A program made the position numbers and the translations under genes. A DNA stretch of 64,000 nucleotides from JANMDN01 sp031376285 (lineage in GTDB: Bacteria; Actinomycetota; Thermoleophilia; Miltoncostaeales; Miltoncostaeaceae), in the NCBI GenBank assembly GCA_031376285.1, contig JANMDN010000086.1, forward strand, positions 38,080 through 102,079, given 5' to 3'. The first letter of the stretch is position 1; every line of letters begins with the position of its first letter. The notes beneath the pieces were generated by a model, which was not told the origin of the DNA, made no database searches, and saw only the letters and a list, made by a program, of their open reading frames with translations. Below, piece by piece: positions 8,160-16,484 of this stretch.

Positions 8160-10288
8160 GCATCATCGAACCCGGATCGGTCATCGCCGATCGCTACGAG
8201 CTGGGTCGTCAGCTCGGCACTGGTGGAATGGCGCGCGTCTACCTGGCCCGTGACCGGAAACTCGGTCGCGAGGTGGCCGTCAAGGTGCTCGCTGAGCGCT
8301 ACGCCGCCGACCCCGCCTTCGTCGAACGGTTTCGTCGCGAGGCGACGAGCGCGGCTGGTCTCAACCACCCGAACATCGTGGCCGTGTACGACCGAGGTGA
8401 GGTCGATGGCTCGTACTTCATTGTCATGGAGTACCTCCCCGGCCATGATCTAAAGCGCGAGATCCGTGAACGAGCGCCGCTTGCGCCCACCGAGGCGATC
8501 GACATCCAGCTGCAGCTCCTCTCGGCGCTCGCGGCTGCCCACAAGCGCGACGTCATCCACCGCGACGTCAAGCCCCAGAACGTCATGTTCACCGACGACG
8601 GACGCGTGAAGGTCACCGACTTCGGCATCGCCCGCGCTGGCGGGCCGCAGATGACCGAGGTCGGCCTCATTATCGGCACGGCGCAGTACCTCTCTCCGGA
8701 GCAGGCCCAGGGCAAGGAGGTCACACCCGCAAGCGACTGCTACTCGGCTGGCATTGTGCTCTACGAGATGCTCACGGGGCGCCTTCCTTTCGATGGAGAC
8801 CGCCCGGTGACCGTGGCGCTGAAGCAGGTCAACGAAGCACCGCAGGATCCGCGGGTGTTCGAGCCGAGCCTCCCGCCGCGCCTTGCGGCGGTGGTGATGC
8901 GGGCGCTCGAAAAGCGTCCGGAAGATCGCTTTATGCACGCCGAGGACTTCACCCGTGCGCTCCAGCGCGTTCGGGCGGAGATCATCGGCGACGACGAAAC
9001 GATGCTGATCCCTGGCGACGGATCGCAGACGCGGGTGATGCCCGGGGCGATGGGCGACGCGAGCGAGACGCAGATGATGCGCCAGCCGACGGAGCCCACG
9101 CGTGTGAGCGGTCCTCCCCGTCGTAACCCACCCGGTCGCAACGGGCGTCGCGAGGCGTCCCCCAGGCGACGCGTTCCGGTCTTGCTTGCGTGGCTGGTGG
9201 GACTTGGCCTGCTCGTCGGCCTCGGGACGGCATTCATAATGCGGGATTCCGGGCCACCGAAGGTCAACGTCCCGAACATCCAGGGCTTCTCCGTTGCGGA
9301 CGCAACCCGAGTGCTCAAGGAGCAGAAGTTCCAAACGCGCGAGACGCCAAAGGCGAGCACGGCCGACGAGAAGGGCAAGGTCATCAACTCGGTCCCGCCT
9401 GGGGGCCAGTCAGCCGACGCGGGCTCGACGGTGACCCTCGTCGTGGGCACCGGTCCGGATACGGCCAAGGTGCCCGATGTGGTCGGAATGCAACGGGCCC
9501 AGGCCGTGGCGGCAGTCAAGCAGGCGGGATTCGAGAACCGAAAAGTGGTGGAGCAGTTCGACAAGGATGCGACGAAGAAGGGGCAGGTGATCGCACAGGA
9601 CCCCCCTGAAGGCGAGCAACCGACCGATTCGTTGGTGACCCTCACGGTCAGCAAGGGCCCGAAGAAGGTCGGTGTCCCGGATATCCGCAAGCTCAGCATC
9701 GACGCGGCGAAGGCAAAGCTCGGTCCGAATCTCGTCCTCGGGACGCCGACGTCCAAACCGAACGAGGACTTCACCCCTGGAACAATCATCAGCCAGGATC
9801 CCGGGCCGACGGCGTCGGTCGACGAAGGATCGACGGTGAACGTCGTCATCGCCGAGGCGCCGGTGGTGACCATGCCTGACCTGCTCCGCCTCACCCCGGA
9901 CGAATTCAAACGTAAGTTCAGGGAGCAGGGCTTCAAGAACCGCTTCACCTCGAGCGAGGAAGAGGCCGGCCCGAACGACACGCCCGGTACGGTCATCGCG
10001 ACGACGCCCAGCCCCGGCTCGCCGATCGAACCTGGCGACACGGTGAACTTCGTGGTGGCAGTCGCCCCGGCTGCTTCCGTGCCCAGAGTCGCGGGCCTGT
10101 CGATCGGCGCCGCCGAGGAGGCCATCAGGGCCGCCGGCCTGCAACCAGAACTGGTGCGGCGCGATTCTCCTGCCGGTGATGGTTCGGACGTTGTCTGGGG
10201 ATCCTTCCCCGATCCAGAGACCGAGGTCCCGAACGGATCCACCGTTCAGATCTTCGCGGCACCGGTGCCGACGGGGACCGTGCCGTGA
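8156..10288 (+). CDS. pknB: PknB-like Ser/Thr kinase with five PASTA domains
   Basis: 710 aa. Cytoplasmic kinase domain at about 10-270 (GTGGMARVYLA, AVKVL, HRDVKPQNVMF, DFGIARA, LSPEQA). A juxtamembrane linker holds several Thr residues. One membrane helix is near 343-362. The extracellular part contains five PASTA repeats (about 365-705), each starting with a V-P-D/N-hydrophobic motif. PASTA domains sense muropeptides or lipid II and couple wall status to kinase activity. The linker carries the phosphoacceptor-type sequence TRVMPGAMGDASETQM. One more PASTA repeat than the four of mycobacterial PknB. Confidence 0.95.
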   Translation: MSIIEPGSVIADRYELGRQLGTGGMARVYLARDRKLGREVAVKVLAERYAADPAFVERFRREATSAAGLNHPNIVAVYDRGEVDGSYFIVMEYLPGHDLKREIRERAPLAPTEAIDIQLQLLSALAAAHKRDVIHRDVKPQNVMFTDDGRVKVTDFGIARAGGPQMTEVGLIIGTAQYLSPEQAQGKEVTPASDCYSAGIVLYEMLTGRLPFDGDRPVTVALKQVNEAPQDPRVFEPSLPPRLAAVVMRALEKRPEDRFMHAEDFTRALQRVRAEIIGDDETMLIPGDGSQTRVMPGAMGDASETQMMRQPTEPTRVSGPPRRNPPGRNGRREASPRRRVPVLLAWLVGLGLLVGLGTAFIMRDSGPPKVNVPNIQGFSVADATRVLKEQKFQTRETPKASTADEKGKVINSVPPGGQSADAGSTVTLVVGTGPDTAKVPDVVGMQRAQAVAAVKQAGFENRKVVEQFDKDATKKGQVIAQDPPEGEQPTDSLVTLTVSKGPKKVGVPDIRKLSIDAAKAKLGPNLVLGTPTSKPNEDFTPGTIISQDPGPTASVDEGSTVNVVIAEAPVVTMPDLLRLTPDEFKRKFREQGFKNRFTSSEEEAGPNDTPGTVIATTPSPGSPIEPGDTVNFVVAVAPAASVPRVAGLSIGAAEEAIRAAGLQPELVRRDSPAGDGSDVVWGSFPDPETEVPNGSTVQIFAAPVPTGTVP

Positions 10289-11322
10289 GCGACGCGCGCG
10301 TGAAGGTCGTCCTTCTGATGGGCGGCCGGTCGAGTGAGCATGAGGTCTCCCGGTCCTCTGGCGCGGGCGTCCTCGCGGCGCTCGATTCGGCTCGCTACGA
10401 CGTCACCCCGGTCGAGATCCTCCGCGATGGACGGTGGCATGCTGATGGCGAGCCGGTCGCCCTGGCGGTCGGCGCCGATGGCGCCCCGGCCCTCATGAGG
10501 CTTGCGGGCGGTGCCCAACCGATCGACGTCGTCTTTCCCGTGCTTCATGGACCGTACGGCGAAGACGGCACCGTGCAGGGGCTCTGTGACACGGTCGGGG
10601 TGGCCTGTGTCGGTTCCGGGGTGGCCGCCTCGGCGGTGGCGATGGACAAGGCGCTCTTCAAGGATCTGATGCGCTCGCACACCGTCCCCCAGGTCGACTA
10701 CGTCGTCGTCCACGCGCGCGACTGGGCGGTCGACCGGGACGCAGTTCGGGAACGGGTCGAGGCGCGGATCGGCTACCCGTCGTTTGCAAAACCCGCTCGG
10801 TTGGGTTCGAGCGTCGGAATCAGCCGTGTTGGCGGAGCCGACGAGCTCGACGCGGCGCTCGATCTCGCGCTCGCCCACGATCCGAAGGCCTTGGTCGAGC
10901 GGGCGGCGATCGGCAAGGAGGTTGAGGTCGGAATCCTCGGAAACGACGTCGCGGAATGCTCCCCGGTCGGACGGATCGTCTATGACGCCGAGTGGTACGA
11001 CTACGACACCAAGTACCTCCCCGACATGGCCTCGGTCGAGGTTCCCGCGCAGATCGCGCCGCACATCGCCGAGCGCGTCCAGCAGCTGGGGCTTGAGGTG
11101 TTTCGGGCGACCGATTGCCGGGGCATGGCCCGAATCGATTTCTTCGCAACCGACGACGGCGAGGTCCTCGTCTCGGAGGTCAACACGATCCCGGGCTTCA
11201 CGCCGACGAGTGTCTACGCCAAGCTCTTCGAAGCCGGGGGCATCGCGTACGGCGAGCTCCTCGACCGTCTCATCGCCCTCGCGCGTCAGGACTTCGCCGA
11301 GCGCGGCCGCTACGCGTCGTGA
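10285..11322 (+). CDS. ddl: D-alanine--D-alanine ligase
   Basis: ATP-grasp ligase (345 aa) that makes D-Ala-D-Ala for the peptidoglycan precursor. Motifs: MGGRSSEHEVSRSSGAGV at the N-terminus, HGPYGEDGTVQG, FAKPARLGSSVGISRV, and the metal-binding end RIDFFATDDGEVLVSEVN. Overlaps pknB by 4 nt (GTGA). Having ddl inside the PASTA-kinase operon ties precursor synthesis to wall polymerases and kinase signalling; ddl is usually located elsewhere. Confidence 0.95.
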   Translation: MSDARVKVVLLMGGRSSEHEVSRSSGAGVLAALDSARYDVTPVEILRDGRWHADGEPVALAVGADGAPALMRLAGGAQPIDVVFPVLHGPYGEDGTVQGLCDTVGVACVGSGVAASAVAMDKALFKDLMRSHTVPQVDYVVVHARDWAVDRDAVRERVEARIGYPSFAKPARLGSSVGISRVGGADELDAALDLALAHDPKALVERAAIGKEVEVGILGNDVAECSPVGRIVYDAEWYDYDTKYLPDMASVEVPAQIAPHIAERVQQLGLEVFRATDCRGMARIDFFATDDGEVLVSEVNTIPGFTPTSVYAKLFEAGGIAYGELLDRLIALARQDFAERGRYAS

Positions 11323-11981
11323 GCGCGACCGTGAGGATCGGGCTCGTCGCCGATTCGCACGTCGGTGAGTACCTCGACGCGATGCCCGAGGCCGTGTTCG
11401 AGGCACTCGAAGGGTGCGACGTGATTCTCCATGCGGGGGATCTGTCGGTCCCGAGCGTGCTCGACGACCTCGCCCGGATCGCCCCGGTGGTTGCGGTGCG
11501 CGGCGACCACGACCGACTCGACGGGTTGAGCCTTCCCAGAGACGCGGTCATCCAGGTCGCCGGGCACCGGATCGGCCTCTCGCACGGCGACCGGGCGTAC
11601 CCAATCGACCTCGCGACCGTGGTGTGCCACCTCGCGCTACGTCGACGAAGCGCGTGGCGGGCCGGCCTGCATGGCAGTCTCCTTCGCCGGGTAGGCACGG
11701 TCGACTGTCTCGTCTATGGCCACTGGCACGATCCATTGGTCGCGATCCACCACGGGACGCTCATGGTTTGCCCCGGGGCGGTCTGCCCATGGGGGAGTTT
11801 GGAGGGCGGCGCACCACCAGGGACGGGGTGGTCAGGTATTTCCGACCGCGCGGTTTCGCGGGTTCGCAAGCAGCAGGGGCTCTTCCAAATGCAGCCGCGG
11901 GTTGGCATCCTTGAGGTCGGCTCGTCAGGTATCCGCCCGGTGCTGATTCCGATCGGCCCACCGACCCTGCCGGTCGTTTAG
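11319..11981 (+). CDS. YfcE/MJ0936-type metallophosphoesterase
   Basis: 220 aa from a GTG overlapping the ddl stop (GTGA). Calcineurin-like phosphoesterase motifs: LVADSHVGEY, ILHAGDLS, VRGDHDRLD (in place of the usual GNCD/GNHD), GLSHGDRAY and VYGHWHDPL. Likely a two-metal phosphodiesterase; substrate unknown. The linker between GDHD and the GHWH motif has a somewhat long insertion. Last gene of the operon. Confidence 0.85.
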   Translation: MSATVRIGLVADSHVGEYLDAMPEAVFEALEGCDVILHAGDLSVPSVLDDLARIAPVVAVRGDHDRLDGLSLPRDAVIQVAGHRIGLSHGDRAYPIDLATVVCHLALRRRSAWRAGLHGSLLRRVGTVDCLVYGHWHDPLVAIHHGTLMVCPGAVCPWGSLEGGAPPGTGWSGISDRAVSRVRKQQGLFQMQPRVGILEVGSSGIRPVLIPIGPPTLPVV

Positions 11982-12015
11982 CGGTCCCGGCGCCCCGCTG
12001 GGCCGCGTCGAGTTT

Positions 12016-12053
12016 GGGGCCACCCCGGACCACCACCCGGTTCTCAGCGTAGT
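12016..12053 (-). repeat. inverted-repeat copy A (left of ptsI)
   Basis: 38-bp sequence, read on the minus strand, that matches copy B at 14398..14434 except for one extra G. The shared core includes AACCGGGTGGTGGTCCGG followed by GGTGGCCCC. Both copies have TCACAT a few bases upstream in the same relative orientation. The two copies point outward on either side of the HPr-enzyme I gene. Located in the 144-bp gap after the phosphoesterase gene. Confidence 0.85.
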
Positions 12054-12125
12054 CCGAAATGTGATTCGTCGGGCGCGACATTTCTCACGGAAGTGTCTCG
12101 ACACTGTGCCGCGCCAGCCGACACA

Positions 12126-14189
12126 ATGGCGGCCGTGACTCGCTCAAGCGCCCCCGACGCCGGCCCGTGGCAAGAGCGCCTGATCCGCATTGACCTCCCC
12201 GAGGGACTTCACGCCCGTCCGGCGGGGCGCTTCGTTTCCTTGCTCGCCGCCTTCGAGGCCACCGTTGAGGTGCGAAACCACACGACGGGCGCTGGCCCGG
12301 CCAACGGTCGGAGCTTGACGAGCCTCGCGACGCTCGGTGTCTTGCGGGGCCAGATGGTCCTCGTCCGTGTCCGCGGCCGAGATGGCAACGAGGCGCTGGT
12401 GGCGATCGAAGCGCTCGCGGCCCGCGGCTTCGACGAAGGGGCCTCACCTCCGTTGCCTCCGACTCCAGCGCTTGCGGGTCTCGGATCGCCCCGCGACGCG
12501 ATCGTCGGCCAGCCCGCAGCCCGGGGGAGTGTCGTCGCGCCCGCCCGACGGGTTCACCGACGGCCCACGGGGCGAACACGCGAGATCGGCGGCCCGGGCC
12601 AGGAAGCCGTCGTGCTGCGCAGAGCGATCGACGCCGTGCGCGACGAGCTTCGGCGCACGCGCGACGCCATCGCCTCGCAGGCGGGCGCGGTCCACGCCGA
12701 GATCCTGAGTACGCAGATCATGATCCTCGATGACGACGCGCTCGCCGGTCCGGCGTTTGCCGCGCTCGGCGACGACGGCGTCACCGCAGAGGCGGCCTGG
12801 GCGACCGCGACCGGTGGGGTCGCCGCGCGCTACCGGGCCCTCCCCGACCCCTACCAGCGAGCCAGGGCCACCGATATCGACGAGATCGGACGGCTCGTCA
12901 TCGCCCGGATGGCTGGGGCCGCCGACCCGCCTGCGCTCTGGGGGCCGGGGGTGCTCATCGCGGATGACCTCGGACCCGCCGAGACCGCGGCGCTCGATCT
13001 GAACCTGGTCCGCGGCATCGCAACCGCGGGTGGGGGGCCGACGTCGCACACCGCAATCCTCGCGAGCGCGCTCGGCATTCCGGCCGTCGTTGGTCTCGGC
13101 CCGGGGATCTTGACGATTGTCGAGGGGACGCCGGTGCTCCTCGACGGGGATGCTGGCACGCTCACGATTGATCCCGACCCCGCCACACTCGCCGCCCGCG
13201 GCCCGACCCCAAGTGCGGCGCCGCACATCCGCCCAGTCGAGCCCGCTGCGGGCGATTCTGAGCGCAGGCTTGCGCTCGAGGTGTCCGCGAACATCAGCAT
13301 GCTGATCGAGATGCGAGCCCTCCAAGCGAGTAGCGCCGACGCCATCGGTCTCCTTCGCACCGAGATGCTCTTTCTCGACCGGACCACCATGCCGACCCGC
13401 GACGAGCAGCACGCGGCCTTCGCGGCGATCTGCGACGAGGCCGAGGGCCGTCGCGTCACGATTCGCACCCTCGACTCCGGATTCGACAAGCCGCTTGCGT
13501 TCCTGCCTGAACCGGTCACCGCGAACCCCGCGCTCGGAGTCCGTGGCCTGCGACGCACGCTTGCCGAGCCAGGCCTCCTCGCGGCACACGTTGGCGCGAT
13601 CCTCCGCGTGGCGGCCGAGCACCCCGTGCGGATCATGTTCCCGATGATCTCGACGCTCGGTGAGTGGCGCCGCGCCCGCGATGTCGTCGAGTCGGAGATT
13701 GACGCCCTCGGCTGGTCCGAGCGCCGCCCGCACGGACTCCAGATCGGAGCGATGATCGAGGTGCCGGCGGCTGCGATCTGTGCGGAACTCTTCGCCCCGG
13801 AGGTCGACTTCTTCTCGATCGGCACGAACGACCTCGCGCAGTACGTGATGGCCGCCGATCGAACAAACTCGGCAACGTCAGCTCTCGCCGACGCCCTTCA
13901 TCCGGCGGTCTTGCGTCTGATCGGAGAGGTCTGCGGGGCCGCGGACGCCCATGGACGATGGGTCGGCGTGTGCGGTGAGGTGGCCGGCGACCCGCTTGCG
14001 ACACCGGTGCTCGTCGGGCTCGGTGTGAATGGCCTCTCCGTTGCGCCAGTGCTCGTCGATGACATCAAACGACTGGCGGAACGGTTCGACGTCGACGAGG
14101 CCCGAACGCTTGCCGCGGAGGCTGTCAGCCTCGGATCAGCCGACGAGGTACGCGAGCGAGCCCGCACGTTTCTTAAGGGCACGCACTAG
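12126..14189 (+). CDS. ptsI: fused HPr-enzyme I (phosphoenolpyruvate phosphotransferase)
   Basis: About 687 aa. The N-terminus (about 5-95) is an HPr domain with phosphoacceptor His in LPEGLHARPAG. The rest is enzyme I: phospho-His domain with GGGPTSHTAILASALG and a C-terminal PEP-binding TIM barrel with RTEMLFLDR, FFSIGTNDLAQYVMA and a terminal GVCGEVAGDPLA. It would take phosphate from PEP and pass it to its own HPr domain. The HPr regulatory Ser-46 region is not clearly conserved. No EIIA, EIIB or EIIC lies nearby, so the acceptor is unknown; it could serve a PTS elsewhere or a dihydroxyacetone kinase-type system. Start is uncertain: ATG 12126 is preferred; GTG at 12093 or 12135 is possible. 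Confidence 0.88.
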   Translation: MAAVTRSSAPDAGPWQERLIRIDLPEGLHARPAGRFVSLLAAFEATVEVRNHTTGAGPANGRSLTSLATLGVLRGQMVLVRVRGRDGNEALVAIEALAARGFDEGASPPLPPTPALAGLGSPRDAIVGQPAARGSVVAPARRVHRRPTGRTREIGGPGQEAVVLRRAIDAVRDELRRTRDAIASQAGAVHAEILSTQIMILDDDALAGPAFAALGDDGVTAEAAWATATGGVAARYRALPDPYQRARATDIDEIGRLVIARMAGAADPPALWGPGVLIADDLGPAETAALDLNLVRGIATAGGGPTSHTAILASALGIPAVVGLGPGILTIVEGTPVLLDGDAGTLTIDPDPATLAARGPTPSAAPHIRPVEPAAGDSERRLALEVSANISMLIEMRALQASSADAIGLLRTEMLFLDRTTMPTRDEQHAAFAAICDEAEGRRVTIRTLDSGFDKPLAFLPEPVTANPALGVRGLRRTLAEPGLLAAHVGAILRVAAEHPVRIMFPMISTLGEWRRARDVVESEIDALGWSERRPHGLQIGAMIEVPAAAICAELFAPEVDFFSIGTNDLAQYVMAADRTNSATSALADALHPAVLRLIGEVCGAADAHGRWVGVCGEVAGDPLATPVLVGLGVNGLSVAPVLVDDIKRLAERFDVDEARTLAAEAVSLGSADEVRERARTFLKGTH

Positions 14190-14397
14190 CTCTCACCGGT
14201 CGGCGCTGCCGCGAGGGTCGGCATGGACGTTCGGCCGCCTCTCGCCGCTCCACCATCCGAAAAGCGTTCGTCGGGCGCCGGTCGGCTCCCTCCTCAGTGG
14301 AGGGCGCGACGGCCCCGCCCCTTGGCTGGTGCTCTGAGCGATGACGAAGTTGCGACGAAGTTGGCGCATTCCGTGCGCCCGCTGTCACATCTGACGA

Positions 14398-14434
14398 ACT
14401 ACGCTGAAACCGGGTGGTGGTCCGGGGTGGCCCC
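14398..14434 (+). repeat. inverted-repeat copy B (right of ptsI, inside the end of the Xer gene)
   Basis: 37-bp inverted partner of copy A at 12016..12053. It covers the last codons of the tyrosine recombinase gene on the minus strand, whose C-terminal residues GATPDHHPVSA are encoded by the repeat. A recombinase gene overlapping one member of an inverted pair is the arrangement expected of a recombination site; this function is inference. Confidence 0.85.
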
Positions 14435-15508
14435 CTGGGGGTCCTGGTCGCCGCCGTGCTCGGCGGCAGGTCGAGCGGGTCGCACGTCCCGGCGCGAGCG
14501 TGGATGGGCACGATCGAAGTCCGCGTGCAGGTGCGACGCCGTCACGTGCGTGTAGATCTCGGTGGTGACCGGGCTTGCGTGGCCCAGGTGCGCTTGGACG
14601 TAGCGAATGTCGACGCCCGCCTGAATCAAATGCGTGCCGCAGGAGTGCCGGAGCGCGTGGGGGAATACCCGCCGGCCATCGGATGTGATTCCCGCGACCT
14701 TCGCGATGTGGGTGACGATGCGCCAGACGTCGGCGCGCCCGAGGCGGCGACCGCGCGTTCCAACAAAGACCGCGTCGCCGTCGCGATGCTTGGCCTGGTC
14801 GCCTCGCGGGGTTCGGTCGCGCGCCCTCAGCTCGGGGCGGGCGTTTGCGAGATAGGCGATGAGCGCCGCGCGGGCTTGCAGCGGCACTGACACCGCCCGA
14901 AGGCGGCCACCCTTTCCCCGAACGACGAGGTAGGGGTCCTCGGCGTCGTCGAGTTGCAATGAGGAGCAGTCAAGCTGCACCGCCTCGCTGGCCCGCAGGC
15001 CGCATCCGTAGAGCACCTCGATCAGCGCCTCCGTGCGCCGCCCGAGCGGGCCCTGCGCCTTCGAAGCTGCGTCACACAAGGCGAGCGCCTCTGCCAATGT
15101 CAGCGACACGAGTTCTCGCTCGATTCGCCCTTGATCGCGGTCCGACTCGGCAGGTGGCCGTAGTTCGGTGACGGGGTTACCGACATCGAACAGACGCGAC
15201 CACCATCGACAGAACGCGCGAACGCCCGCGACCCTGCGGCGGCGGCTCGCGATGCTGCCCTCAAGGCCGTCGCGCCAGTGTCGCCACCAGCCGAGCGGCA
15301 GGCCCGAAAGCTCCTGCGCCACGGCTCGCGCGCCCGCGTCGTCGGCGAGGTCGAAGACCGGTGCGAGGTCCGGCACGCGGTCATCGGCGAGCCCGAGCAC
15401 GGCCGCGAGCGCATCGAGATCGCGCGCGTACGCGGAGCGCGTGTTCGCGTTCTCGCGCGTCGCGAGGAACCCGCTCGCGAGCCGCCAAAACGCTGCGCCG
15501 TCAGCCAT
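14399..15508 (-). CDS. tyrosine recombinase, XerC/XerD-like (second of tandem pair)
   Basis: About 369 aa. N-terminal SAM-like core-binding domain (ARDLDALAAVLG to FCRWWSRL) and C-terminal catalytic domain with the full set: Arg in YGCGLRASEAVQL, Lys in RGKGGRLRAV, HALRHSCGTHLIQAG, and LGHASPVTTEIYTHV with the nucleophile Tyr. ATG at 15508 overlaps the stop of the upstream recombinase by 8 nt. After the Tyr there is a longer tail than usual (about 40 aa), the end of which is encoded within inverted repeat B. Could be XerD acting at dif, or a specialised recombinase for the nearby repeats. Confidence 0.92.
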   Translation of the reverse strand: MADGAAFWRLASGFLATRENANTRSAYARDLDALAAVLGLADDRVPDLAPVFDLADDAGARAVAQELSGLPLGWWRHWRDGLEGSIASRRRRVAGVRAFCRWWSRLFDVGNPVTELRPPAESDRDQGRIERELVSLTLAEALALCDAASKAQGPLGRRTEALIEVLYGCGLRASEAVQLDCSSLQLDDAEDPYLVVRGKGGRLRAVSVPLQARAALIAYLANARPELRARDRTPRGDQAKHRDGDAVFVGTRGRRLGRADVWRIVTHIAKVAGITSDGRRVFPHALRHSCGTHLIQAGVDIRYVQAHLGHASPVTTEIYTHVTASHLHADFDRAHPRSRRDVRPARPAAEHGGDQDPQGATPDHHPVSA

Positions 15509-16484
15509 CCTGGACCTCCGCCGCACGGCTTGCGAGCCCGCGCGGATGTCCGCCGCGAAGCGCCTGCTGGAGGGCTCGCGTCGTCACACCGGTGTACCGC
15601 TGCGTCGTCGCGAGACTGGCGTGGCCGAGCACTTCTTGGACCACGCGTAGGTGCGCTCCGCCGGTGCCGCCAGGCCCCTCGAGGAGATGCGTCGCGGCCG
15701 CGTGGCGAAGGAGGTGGGGCCCCCCACGACGACCGACCGCGCCCATCGCGCGCCGGACGATCCGGTAGACCGCGCTCCCGTCAAGCTGGCGGCCGGTGCG
15801 AGAAAGGAACACCCAGGCCCGATTGCGCGGGGTTGTCGGCGCGCCCGCGATTATGGGACGCCCTTCCAGGAGCCAAGCACGAAGCGCGTCGACGGTTGGT
15901 TCGGTGATCGGCACCGTCCTGGTCCGCCCGCCCTTGCCGACGATCCGCACCGTTTCGCTTTCGAAGTCGAGCGCGGCAAGCGACAGGTCGCAGACCTCTG
16001 AGCGCCGAAGGCCGCTGCCGTAGAGCAGCTCGAGGATGGCGTGGTTTCGCAGCGCGAGCGCACGGCGTAGCGTCCGTGTCGCTTCGTCATCCGGGGCGTC
16101 GCCGGCCTGGTCGACGAGCTGGGCGGCGTCAGTCTGAGAGAGGCGGGGGACGGGCGGCTGGACAACGCGTGGTCGTTCGACGAGGTCGGCGGGTGACCTG
16201 CCGGGTGGGTGGAGCTGGCCGAGCCATTCGCGCAAGGCCGTGATCGCGCGGCGTCGCGTCGCTGGTGCCCATTGCAGATCCCGGAAGGCCGCTTCGGCCA
16301 TGGACGCGGTGACGCTCTCAGGGCCGGCCACGCCATGCTCGCCGCACCAAGCGGCAACGCGGCTGCAGTCACTCAGGTACGCCGTCTGCGTCGACGGTGC
16401 GAGGCGTTTGCCGCGGAGCCCCTGAACACTCAGGCGCTCGGCGAGGTCCTGGAGCGACGCGCTCCAGAGATCGTTGCTACTCAT
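15501..16484 (-). CDS. tyrosine recombinase, XerC/XerD-like (first of tandem pair)
   Basis: 327 aa. SAM-like domain at about 15-100 (TQTAYLSDCSRVAAWC) and catalytic domain at about 125-310 with YGSGLRRSEVCDL, VGKGGRTRTVPI, HLLRHAAATHLLEG and LGHASLATTQRYTGV, so R-K-H-R-H-Y is complete. Its start overlaps the kinase stop by 4 nt and its stop overlaps the next recombinase gene by 8 nt. The pair may be chromosomal XerC plus XerD encoded together (in many bacteria they are unlinked), which would make it a self-contained two-recombinase unit. Confidence 0.92.
   Translation of the reverse strand: MSSNDLWSASLQDLAERLSVQGLRGKRLAPSTQTAYLSDCSRVAAWCGEHGVAGPESVTASMAEAAFRDLQWAPATRRRAITALREWLGQLHPPGRSPADLVERPRVVQPPVPRLSQTDAAQLVDQAGDAPDDEATRTLRRALALRNHAILELLYGSGLRRSEVCDLSLAALDFESETVRIVGKGGRTRTVPITEPTVDALRAWLLEGRPIIAGAPTTPRNRAWVFLSRTGRQLDGSAVYRIVRRAMGAVGRRGGPHLLRHAAATHLLEGPGGTGGAHLRVVQEVLGHASLATTQRYTGVTTRALQQALRGGHPRGLASRAAEVQDG

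Noticed and set aside
12016..12053. Reading the inverted repeat as a dif site
   Set aside because: It lacks the AT-rich, partly palindromic 28-bp dif pattern; it is GC-rich and present as an inverted pair.
12444..13733. 429-codon minus-strand frame opposite HPr-enzyme I
   Set aside because: Complement-frame artefact of high GC3; no start signal or recognisable family.
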